Source: Moniliella sp. 'wahieum' (lineage: Eukaryota > Basidiomycota > Moniliellomycetes > Moniliellales > Moniliellaceae). Taken from it: 64,000 nt of DNA. The notes beneath the pieces were generated by a model. It saw nothing but the letters and a program-made list of their open reading frames with translations, was not told the origin of the DNA and ran no database searches. The position numbers were made by a program, and so were the translations under genes. This document shows, piece after piece, positions 1 through 10,000 of this stretch; the stretch's first letter is position 1; every line of letters starts with the position of its first letter. Location: positions 434,001 to 498,000 of the forward strand of contig RSEE01000015.1 of the NCBI GenBank assembly GCA_003971905.1. Reading direction: 5' to 3'.

Positions 1-25
1 TACTGACCTTGTTTTGCGCCTGCAG

Positions 26-329
26 TGCTCCCAAGAAGTCGGCGATCCTGGCTTCGGCCACCAAGAGCGCCAAGAAAAAGAAGTGGAGCAAGGGCAAGGT
101 GAAGGACAAGGCCCAGAACAATGTCGTGCTGGACAAGGCAACGTACGACCGCATCATCAAGGAGGTGCCAACCTTCAAGTTCATTTCGCAGTCGACGCTG
201 ATTGACCGGTTGAAGATCAATGGTTCCCTCGCCCGCCGTGCCATCAAGCACCTGGAGCAGGAGGGCCAGATCAAGCGTGTGGTTCACCATCACGCTCAGT
301 TGGTCTACACGCGCGCCACGTCGGACTAA
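26..329 (+). CDS. RPS25: 40S ribosomal protein eS25 (RPS25), 3' exon
   Basis: Structural protein of the small cytosolic ribosomal subunit. The exon encodes about 100 residues: a Lys-rich N-terminal part (KSAKKKKWSKGKVKDKAQNN) followed by the S25 winged-helix core, with landmarks YDRIIKEVPTFKFIS, LIDRLKINGSLARRAI and a C-terminal YTRATSD ending at TAA (327-329). The first 25 bases read as the end of an intron: a TACTGAC branch site at 1-7 and a TGCAG acceptor at 21-25. The 5' exon therefore lies outside the window and the gene is 5'-partial. The acceptor splits a codon after its second base. The frame is intact, unlike most longer genes here. The assignment is secure because the conserved core is co-linear with the family. 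Confidence 0.96.
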
Positions 330-826
330 GCGCCTTGCTGGGGCGACTGCACTTGCCGCACATTTGCGCTTTGTTTTCCTCCCCAAACGCATGCTGTCTT
401 ACCTGGCATCCAGCTTGTTACATTCGCTTGAGACTGGGGTGTATCGTAGTCTAGCTCCAGCCATTTTCTACTCGCCTATTTGCGTCGTGGTGTCGTTCGT
501 CAGAGCATAACGTGATGCGCGACCATCTATGTGTCCGTTGTCAGACTGATGGCGAGGCCGGGTACAGTTTGGCCACGGAGCCTGTTATATTCCCGAGTCT
601 TCTATACACATAAAATTTGCATTTGGGACGAAACTGGTGGCCAAGTCGCTATGAAGTTTGAAGGGCGGAGCAACTGTTGATACTTAGAATGCGATTGAGA
701 AGAGTGAGTGGACACCAGGTCCATATGATAAGAGGGGTATGCGAAGGCCTCTGCAGTTACCAGTTAGAGCCGCATGACGCATGAAGCATACAGCGGTTGC
801 AATGGCACGACCAAAGTGTGTACTCT

Positions 827-2165
827 TTAGTCATACTCTTCATCGTCTTCATTCGACCCGAATCACTGCGAGAGTTCTTCTGGCGCTCATATTCCTCCAC
901 GAAGGACGGGGCCAAGTCGCGTGCTCGTTGAAAGAGGTGGTCGACGGGCACGGGAGCATGAGGGTCGCCCCATGCCCCGGAAACACGCACGAGAGCAAAG
1001 GAGATGAAGAGTTCCTTCAACAAACTGAAGCTGAACTGATCCGTTTCCTTGGCCAACTGCCGAGCCACGGCCGAAATCGAATCATACTCCCCCCCGAGCA
1101 CAAGAGAATTGGCATACTTGTCTTGCAGCCAACGGAGGACGTAGGTGTAGCGCAACTCTTCATCTGGGAGGCCAAATTCGTACTTGGTGTCGAAACGCGA
1201 AGGGCGCGAGAGCAAAGCAGGATCCAACCGGGCTGGATGGTTGGTCGATGCAATAATTAGAAGGCCATGATTGGGGTGATTCCATCCAGCTCGTTAAGCA
1301 GGACCGAGAGACGGGTGTGTTTGACCAGCGAATCCAGGTCCTCCATCACCAACACGCAGGGGGCCACTTTGCGTGCTTGGGCAAAAATCTGCGGCAAGTC
1401 ACAAGAACTGTCCGCCCCCTTTACCACCAAAACCTGTTGCGTCCTTTTCAGGTTGCGAAGCACCGAGCGGATCGCAGTCGTCTTCCCGTTCCCGGAGGGC
1501 CGCAGAGAAGAAGACCGCGTCGCCAGGGTGCGTCAAGCGTCTTGTACATCTCTTCACTTTGGAAAAACGTCTGTGTGTCCGTTCGAGCCAAAGGCGCACA
1601 TTCCTTGAGCACCAAGGGATCCTGGGGCGAATGATGAAGTTTCTCATACATACTCCAGGATTTGCGCCACCTGCCGTTGTCAAACACCCACACAAGGGGC
1701 CGGGGCATTTCCGGGGGTTGGCGTCAAGCAATTGGAGCGGGACCGCACGTTGCCCGAATCGAGGTCGACGATGGCCTCCATGACGTAGCCATGAATCCCC
1801 AGTCTTGGATTACCAGCATAGTGAGTGGTACACGAGCAGCTTGGTCTCGGAAAAGGTAAAGCTAAGTGTACCCGTGCGGAAGGATCGAGCTGCGGAAGAG
1901 GTACACCTATCCGTCCTTTCTCATCTTCTTGTGTTTGCGCGAGGTTCCAGGCGTCACCATACGGAATGACCGCCCCTTCCGACTCCTTGACAAGTCCCGA
2001 AGACACAAGGAACGGCACCACACTATTGTCCAGCATGGTGACCACCTCGGCCCCAGGGTGGGCGGCTTGCACCTGACGAAACAGGCGGTAGTACATATCG
2101 TCGGTTTGGGCCTTGTTCAGGATGTCATCCATGGAGGCGAGGAGGTCGAACGAGGCCGGTTGCAT
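827..2165 (-). CDS. AAA-family ATPase (frameshifted in this assembly)
   Basis: ATP-driven remodelling protein of the AAA class. In order on the minus strand there is an N-terminal region starting at ATG 2165 (MQPASFDLLASMDDILNKAQ), a Walker A that reads GPPGTG and then loses frame at about 1480 where one A seems missing (GPPGTGKT expected), a Walker B in APCVLVMEDLDSLV, NELDGI, and the segment LLSRPSRFDTKYEFGLPDEE typical of the second region of homology. These parts lie in at least three frames, so one-base indels are inferred. The end is uncertain: one frame runs to 757, but a one-base shift near 840 gives an acidic tail SNEDDEEYD and TAA at 827-829, which I prefer. The single AAA domain and NTD suggest a BCS1-like or other fungal AAA protein. 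The substrate is unknown. Confidence 0.72.
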
Positions 2166-2399
2166 GGTCAAGGAGAGATGACACTACTGGGGGAGATATA
2201 GTAATGGCGAGGGGAGAGAGATAGGTGGGTTAGAGTATGAGGAAGAGGGAGGAAAAAAGTGGGTTATTTATCGTCATAGGCCGATGCGCCCGGTAACGAT
2301 CGGCAGCTGGATGAGAGATGAGCGCGACGAGCTTGATGCCCCGTGTCGGATGTAGGTGGCGTGGGCGAATGTATGCGTGACCCACACCACCACCACGCC

Positions 2400-2571
2400 T
2401 GCGAGTCATCCGAGTCAGGACAACCAACTCGCATCGCAGGATTATTGCGGTTGCCGTCGCTGCCGTCCATCACACCGTCTTTGCGAGTCATTCGAGCATC
2501 CGAGTCAGACACCAGCTCATTGCGGGATTATTTTGGTGCTGTCGCTGCCACTTCTATCACATGGCGCTTGG
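2400..2571. repeat. 82-bp imperfect tandem duplication
   Basis: Two adjacent copies begin TGCGAGTCAT at 2400 and at 2482. They share the CCGAGTCAG, GGATTATT and GTCGCTGCC blocks and end near CATCACA/TATCACA. The second copy has a short insertion. The pair lies in the 1.17-kb gap (2166-3338) between the AAA ATPase start and the next gene's end. No convincing coding sequence is seen in that gap. Confidence 0.75.
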
Positions 2572-3338
2572 CTTCAACCAGCGTCCCTTGAACGTGGTGG
2601 GGGTCTACTTTCAGTGGGCGCTGAGCCTCAGCCATGTCGAATTGTGATTCATGCCATCCGCAGGGACCATCGCTTGGCTTTGTTATTACGTTAAACCAGG
2701 CCACCTTCTCACGCTCTTCCCACCCGCCCGAGGTGACCGGTCGGTCACCTGACCTCCCCAAAGAAGGGGCCATCAGGACGTGTACCTGTACTCAGTACTG
2801 ACTCAGTCCCAGAGACCCCCTGTTTCCATCGGGCGAGAAGGTAATTTACCTCCCCTCGATCGTTCAAGGCAGTACGCCCTGGCCACCTACCCAATTGGGG
2901 GCAAACCGAGGCAGTGGCCACGAGCCTGTCGGAATAGTGCGTTCCAAAGCATAATCGATCGTGGTCGAGATGTAAACCCGGCCTAGCCAACGGGCGCTCA
3001 GCGTCAACTTCGACCCAAGCCCATCTGCCCCGCACAAATGCTAGGTTCTCCGATGCGGATGCGCTGGACACGGAACCGGGGTTACCAAGTACGTCGTACG
3101 GGCGGGCCCGCAGGCAGGAGGTGCTTACCACCTTACCAGCGCCTAAGACATTAGGCCCTAGGCTCACTGCCATTGTTACGGTGCCCACTTACCGAGGCCA
3201 AGGACAGTACCAATCCCTTCCCCTAATGCATAGAAGGCCTAGGTGCCCGTACCACTCCAGTGCCGGCCTTCGGTCCAGGAGGCCCGACGGTCGCAGCGTC
3301 GGGAGGAAGGGGGTACCCGGGTACGGATGGTGAACCAG

Positions 3339-4290
3339 TCATCGCTTGAACGTTTGGCGCAACCGCGTCCACTCGTCTTGGGCTGCACGACGGAGCAGCG
3401 GAGCAACTTGGTCCAGTTCGCTTGCGGCCTTGGCGCCAAATTCTTTGCGGTCCAGGTACTCCGGTGCGACAGAGAGGTACGCTTGCCACTCGTCCACCCA
3501 CACTGTGGTTGCGTACCCGCGCAACCGAAAGTCCGTCACGATCATCTTGGTTACTTGGGGGGAATGTTGAGGGCCGCGGGGCCAGGAGGCAGGCCAAGAG
3601 GTAGCAGAAGGGGAGGCCGAGGGCAGCGAGAGGTAACGGGGAACCATTCCCCACAGGCCGCCGCATAGACAGGGCTGAAGAAGAAGAGCGCATGTTGGCG
3701 TTCGTGGGCCAAAACAGAGGCTTGGCCCTCGGTGGTGGACAGGGTACTGACCACATACGCAGGCGGATGCGCAGGGGCGTCGGCGCTACACCGATTGGGG
3801 TCTGAGGGGAGAGGAACCGCGGGCTGATCCCAGGAAGACACGCGCCCTGCCGGACCAACGCAGCCAGGAATGCGTTCTCCCAGTCGTTGCAGGCAGGTTG
3901 CCACCAGCTGTCGATTGTGGGCTCCAATTGCTCGGCAAGGGCAAGGGACGAGAGCCAGCCACGGACAGCGTCGAGGGGGAAGTTGAAGCCTTGGTAGTTG
4001 GCGCACAGCCGCGTGGCTGCAGCGAGGGGGACGTAGCGCTGCACCGAGGGTGCGCAGCGGTCGGATGTGGTGGCAATGGGCGGCGCAGGGAGCCTCGTAC
4101 CACGCCTCGATGCGCGCCAGCGCGGCGCTCTGGGCGGCGGCGGAGGCGAAGCGGCAGATGAGCAGCGGAGGCAGGTCGGGGTCGGGGAGGACGCTCCACG
4201 CGGCGGTGGCGGGTCGGCGGCGGCGGGAGGCGTGGTATGGGCGGGCGCCTTCTTGAGGCCGGGCTTGGGCCCGCGTGCTTTGCGGGGCAT
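3339..4290 (-). CDS. Unrecognised protein with HExxH-like motif
   Basis: I do not recognise this family. The coding signal is on the minus strand, with a putative ATG at 4290 (MPRKARGPKPGLKKAP) and TGA at 3339-3341. Convincing stretches in different frames are ARIEAWYEAPC, LCANYQGFNFPLDAVRGWLS, CNDWENAFLAALV, SVLAHERQHALFFFSPVY and MIVTDFRLRGYATTVWVDEW, ending WTRLRQTFKR. The motif HERQH (3692-3706) fits HExxH of zinc metallopeptidases and sits in a hydrophobic helix-like context, but no third metal ligand can be assigned. Frameshifts near 3560, 3780 and 4030 are probably sequence errors. The gene is divergent from the polymerase delta subunit gene, with about 270 bp between the starts. A peptidase role is only a suggestion. 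Confidence 0.5.
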
Positions 4291-4561
4291 CGGGCGCAGG
4301 GAGCGGCGGGTCGCTCGGCGTGGGTTCAGGGGTGCTGGTTTAACCCATCCTCCAATCGACACGGCCGCAAAATCAAAATGCGATGCAGGCGCAACCCGAA
4401 GAAAAAAACAGCGGGTGTGAACGTTTCAGACGCGTCGGCGCGTCGCGGCGCCATCACGCGTCACGCATCGCAGCGTGGCATGCCCTCGACCATCGCTCGA
4501 TGGCGTCGCTTGCCGTGTTCGTGTCTGCGGGCCGCACTCGCCCGCTCCCTCCACCCCACCC

Positions 4562-5606
4562 ATGTGCACCACCGACGCTGTCATCAGCAGCTGGCTCCTG
4601 GACGATGCGCGGCCACTGACCGTGCGTCTGCTGAGCCGCATCGCCGACATCGACCTCCTCACCGCACGCGCCGCGCTCGCCGCCTTCTTCCAGGCGCACC
4701 AGCACGAGCTCCATGCCACCTACCTTCTCAAGGGCTTGCTCCGGCCCCCGCCCCACCCCACCCGCACCCCTCACTCCGCCTTCCAAACGGCCTCGCGACG
4801 ACGACACCGACCCAGCACAAGCACCGCCCTCTGACGCCATGGACCTCGACCCCCCCGCCCCTCGAGAGACGATGCTCCTGTGCTCGTCTCCGAGGCCAAA
4901 CGACAAGGTACGTGCACCGCACCCCGCAGCGGATCTGAGCTGACCCACTCCACTTTTCAGACGCTCAAAAGCGGTTCCTTCGCCTGACCACCAACGAACT
5001 TTACAGTCTCCATCCGGGCCCCCACGCTTCGGCTCAGGGGATAGCGCGCAGGTGATCCAAGCTGGCCAAGAGGGGTCGCAAGGCCAAGCGCTGGCCAATT
5101 GGGAAAACGCCGATCGTGGTGCTGCATGGGGCGTAATCACCAATCCCGAGATTACCGACCGCCTCTCTGCCAGCGAGAAGAAAAAGTGGATGCACAAGGC
5201 TGAACCCACACCTCCCACGAGCCATCCCCTGCACCCAAAACCTTCCAGCACATCTTCCGAGGCGGGGGGGACGCGGCTGTTCAGCCTGGAACGGGGGGGC
5301 GGGGGAAACGCAAGGTCATCCAACGTCGCAAGACCAAGAACGCAAAAGGGTACACAGTGGTACAGGATGTTGAGGTGTGGGAATCGTGCAGCGAACCCGA
5401 GGCGGAGATGAACCAAGGCCCAGGCCAAGGGAGACCTCAGCGCTCGCCCGGAGCGTACTTCGGCCGCGCCAGGTCCCTCGGATGGCTCCGCCGCGTCCAA
5501 GGTGCCGCCACCCAAACCTGCCCCCAAGCCTGCCGCCAAAAAGTACTCTGGCCCACCCAAAAAGGCGCAGCAGAGCCTATCCAGTTTCTTTGGCAAGAAG
5601 GCCTGA
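4562..5606 (+). CDS. POL32: DNA polymerase delta subunit (Cdc27/POL32/POLD3-like)
   Basis: Non-catalytic third subunit of replicative DNA polymerase delta, which links the enzyme to PCNA in the nucleus. It starts at ATG 4562 (MCTTDAVISSWLLDDARPLT), and the N-terminal fold includes ARAALAAFFQAHQHELHATY. A 53-nt intron (4908-4960, GTACGT...TTTTCAG with CTGAC branch) separates VLVSEAKRQ from DAQKRF. The middle is low complexity, with KRPRDDDTDP and the family-like block KNAKGYTVVQDVEVWE. The C-terminus is diagnostic: KKAQQSLSSFFGKKA followed by TGA at 5604, a PCNA-interacting peptide box QxxLxxFF. Several frame changes (about 4750, 5040, 5260, 5430) look like indel errors. The assignment rests on the N-terminal block plus the terminal PIP box. 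Confidence 0.82.
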
Positions 5607-7065
5607 ACGGGTGGAGCGTGGCCAACTCTCCCGGATGCTATGTCCTGTTTTTTTCTTGAGTGATGTTCGTGCGGCGTTCGTCGGTACCCATCTATCTCAT
5701 GTCCATAGGTTCCCCTCTCACTTCGGATGGCGAACACGGAGCAGTCAGCATACTGTTGCCACGTCACCCACCGGTGCCTTGCCTGATTCGTAGATGTGAA
5801 AGCTAGACCCTAGAGTTGCCACGCGCAGGCCAGCAGGCCACGTGTACATTCCTGTCCCACTGCTTGCTCTGTCCTCTTCGCCACCACCTCTTCCCCCTTC
5901 CCCTTCTTCTCGCTCACCTCGTTACTTGATTACTACTCGCTGATCGTCTGTGGTTTAGAGACTAGGTGTCTCCAGGTCAGAGCCTTCACGCGTCGCTACA
6001 ATACCGAATAAACTTACTGGGAGTCATTCTCACCGAGCCAAGTCCCTAGAAAAAGATCTTCGTCTCCTTTACTAGTACTTGTTTCCCATGCACCCCATCC
6101 CTTTCCATCTCCCTCTACTACTCCCCCTGCATGTTCGCACTCTTCATCGCACTTGACAGGATCCGGAGGGCAGGGGAGGATTGGAAATAGGAAAGTGTCC
6201 TAAGTAAATTGTACGCAACGTCCAGTCCGTTCGTCCAGGCCAGCGCGCTGAAGTTCTGAAGTGCGTTCGTAGAGGCGAATAGGCTAGTAGTCACTTCAAT
6301 ATCTCTATCTGGATCCACCGGCCCCACTGTACTTTTTTTGTAAGCAATGGCCGCGCAGCACGTCCTGCGTACATCCAAAACAGTTGCTTGGCCCACATGT
6401 GCATCCTAAGGGCGCCAGGCGCGGCAGTGAAGCCAGCGGAGGGGTGATGCCGTTTGGATCTGCGTTCTGCAATCTGAGATCTGCGATCTGACCAAAGAGC
6501 CGTATCTCTCTATCTGCCTATCAGGAACCATACGCACGGACAGATCCTGGATCGTATATCATGACGATCGATAGTTGTGGGTTGCGCCTCGCAGCTCCGA
6601 CCACAGTGCACAACCCCGCCCCGCACGGACAAGAGGCACGGGGGCAGTGTGCCAACCGCTCCCGCTCGCTCGCAGCAGTTCGCAGCACGCCGCAGTTTGG
6701 TGCAGGGTCCACGCGAGGGCTCCTCCACGCACTCTTCCCCCGCCGCCGCTCCTTCGTCGGATCCGTCGGACGGCCTGATTGTCGTTTTGGCCCGGAGCAG
6801 GAGGCGCTAAGCCACCTCCACCATGCGTGGTGCTGTCCAAGTCACAGCCATCGTCAGCGGCCAGGAACTAGTAACACCGATGACATGTGCACAACACGTG
6901 CCTGCCGTCTGTTTTGGATATGTAATGGCTGCGCTAGTAATATGCTAGTAGCGCTCGCACCTCCCTTCCATCTCAGATCTCACCCACTCTCCGCCCCATA
7001 AATAGTCCGTCAACCCAGAGACCCTCTCTTCTCCTGTCGCCACCCCGCCCTCCCAGTTGGCCTCC
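5607..7065. other. Intergenic region, ABC transporter upstream
   Basis: About 1.46 kb without a supportable gene. Small open frames exist on both strands but show no recognisable domain and overlap one another. Pyrimidine-rich stretches occur at 5880-5940 and 6100-6125. The last part is the probable promoter of the downstream transporter. Confidence 0.5.
6998..7004 (+). promoter_or_regulatory. TATA-like box of ABC transporter gene
   Basis: ATAAATA lies 62 bp upstream of the ATG at 7066, in a C-rich leader region. Position and sequence fit a core promoter element. This is inferred from sequence only. Confidence 0.4.
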
Positions 7066-10000
7066 ATGGACACTGGCCTTCCCATCTCGCCTATCGAGGC
7101 GCGATGGCTCCTCCGCCCCTTCTCCCTCGCCTTCGCCACCCCGCTGGCGGGGCTTCCCCGGAACCAGTCCGATAGCCTTTTGCCGTGTCAGTGGGCTGGG
7201 ACCCAGCCGCGCCTGCGCACCAAGTGGCCTCGCTTCACGCCTCCTCGTCCCCCGTCTTGTCCCACGCAACCGAGCGCACGCTCCTCGCGTTTGTGTCCGC
7301 CGTGCTTCCCACATGCCTCGTTCTCCTCTACGTCCTCTGGTCCTTCCCCTGCATCCAGCACTGTGTCTTGCACTTGCCGGGAATTGCCTTTCTCCACCGC
7401 TCCATGCAACCGTTTGTGTCGCTTGAAGATATTCTCACTTCCCTCCAAGCCGAGCGCCGCACACAGGCCCGCACTGACACGAACGAGGACGGTAAGGACG
7501 TGGTAGGTTCCGACGCCAACGAAAATACACCCCTTCTTGCTACTACCCCGTCCGCCCCCGGCCCTCGCTGGCCCGCACCTAAGGTGACGCTTGGGCTCAG
7601 CATCGTTGGAGGGTGCATCTGGCCGTATTGGTGGCGCGTTTTTGCTATGCGATCGCCGGGTCCAGGGGGAAGCAAACAACGTGTCCTTCTGTGACGCACT
7701 CACTGTTCTCTCTCGATTCGGCCGGGTGGGTGTACATGGTAGTGCGTACACTGGGCTGGCCACAGCCTACCCCGCCGTACGACACGCTCACGATGCTCCT
7801 GGTCCTGCTTGCTGGATCGGTGGTGCGGTTGCACCTCCTCTGGGTTTCGTGGTACGATGGGTCAGGGTTGTATGATGGGGAATGGGGGACAGGAGGCTAC
7901 GCAACGGCCGCGACAGCCAGTGTCGTACTCTGTCTCTATGCCCTGTTTCTGGTCTTTTCGCTCCCGCTCGCTGTGCTCACACCGGACTTGCAAGCGGTGT
8001 TGGGATGCAGCAGCCCCGAGGTTGCCCTGACGGCGCCGGCCACCCGGCGAAAGACGCTTCGCAGATCACATCGCCCGAAGCGTTTTGTACCCTGTGGCAG
8101 TGGTGCACGTTCCGCTGGATCGACTCGCTTCTTCAGTCCTCCAAGAAGGGCAAGATTGCGGAGGAGGATGTGTGGCAGCTGGGGCGGACCTCAAGGCGCG
8201 CGTGTTGGATTGGCGGTGGAGCCAGCTGCAAGGCATGGGCTTGATCAAACGAATTTGGGTGATGAACTCACGCGATCTGCTGCTGGACTTCTTTTTGACG
8301 GTACGTTTGCCTTCCTTTCCTGCTCAGAGTATATAAAGGCACCACAGAGGAGAGAATGAGGGTTGGATGGGGACTGACACTCATCTGTATAGGTAGCGAG
8401 CACGGTCATTTCGTATTCCAAGCCCCTCGTTCTCAAGCGCGTCCTCGAAGGCATCGAGTCGGGCAAGCGCAACTCGGACACGGACCTGGGCGTACACGAG
8501 GTGTGGATGGCACTTGTCAAAGGTGGCTCCTACACCAGTCATGAGACGGCCTATGCGATTGCGCTGCTGGGCCTGGTCCTCATTGCATTTGGTTCCGAGG
8601 CGGATTTGCTCCACCTATATGCCGGTCGGCGCTGTGCGGTGCGCACGCGTGGCGAGCTAATCAGTGCCATCTTCGCCAAGGGCATGCGGTGCAAAGACAT
8701 TTCCGGTGCGGTGACGGAGGAAAAGAAGACTGCCTCCGCAGAGACGGGGGAGGCGTCCGACACAGACTCCACCAAAAAGGCCCTCTCGTCAGATGGCAAT
8801 GGTACGGGTGCAGAGGCAGATGCCAAGGCGGCGGACACCAAGGCATCAAAGGAGGAGGAGGAGCGGAAGAAAGCTGAGGCCACCCAGAATGGTCAAGGGG
8901 TCGGTCGAACGGTGAGCCTCATGTCGGTGGACGCGAACGCAATGGGGATGCTTATACCCATGCTCTGGAACCTGTACAAGGCCCCCCTCGATTTGCTCCT
9001 CTGTCTCGTCTTGCTGTACAGCCAACTGGGCTGGTCGGCCTTTGTAGGCTTTGCCGTGGTGCCCCTCGTACTTCCGATCCAATCGCTCGTGATGAGGGAA
9101 GCGCTCAAGCTGAACAAACGGATGAGCAACGTGCGTGACTCGCGCATGTCGGCCCTGTCCGAAATGATCAACAACTTGCGCTTGATCAAACTGATCAACT
9201 GGCAAGGCCGGTTTACGGAGCGAGTGACCAAGCTACGAAACCAGGAACTTCATTTGCTTTTGGTGCGCTTCCTCTTGGGTTCCGCCACAGCCCTTATCTG
9301 GGCCCTGGCCCTTCCACCATCTCGGTCGTTGGCTTTGCCTCCTACACACTCTTGTTCAAGCACACCCTCACCGTCCCCGTGGCCTTCACCGCGCTCCTGT
9401 ACCAGCAGATCGACAAACCGTTGGGCATGTTGCCCATGATGATCAACTTGTCGCTCAACACGTACGTTTCGGCTCAACGCATTCAACGCTTTCTCGATTA
9501 CCCCGAGGTACCTGAAGGCGTCACTACGCTTCACTGCCCGTCAGCTCAGCGTGTTGCCGTTGCGCGACAATGTCGTGGCATCAAACGCTACCTTTCGCTG
9601 GCACCAGATCCCATCCTTGGCAGATCCTGACACGCCAGACAAGTCGGCCAAGCCAGCGTCGCGCTTTGCTTCGGTCCGCAAGGCCGTTTCCAACGTTGTC
9701 GGCTTTGGGCGCAAGTCCCCTCCTACTCCCGAAACGGTCAGGTGCGATACGACGAGCGGGTCGGGCTCGGTCGCCAGCGCTTCAAGCTCTTCTTCTCCTT
9801 CTCCTCTTCTCCGTCCGCAGCTGGGCAATTTACCTTGCACAACATCACGCTTGCTGTCGATGAAGGCATGACCTTGGTGTGTGGTCCAACGGGCGCGGGC
9901 AAGAGCAGTTTGCTAGCCGGTCTGTTGGGGGAGATGGACGTAAGCTGGCACGTTGGTGTTGGACAAGCAGCCTGGCATGGTCGATCCGGCCACCGGTCTT

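Noticed and set aside
2745..3188. 147-codon minus-strand ORF in the AAA upstream region
   Set aside because: Composition is irregular, there is no motif, and its plus-strand counterpart is also open. Not supportable as a gene.
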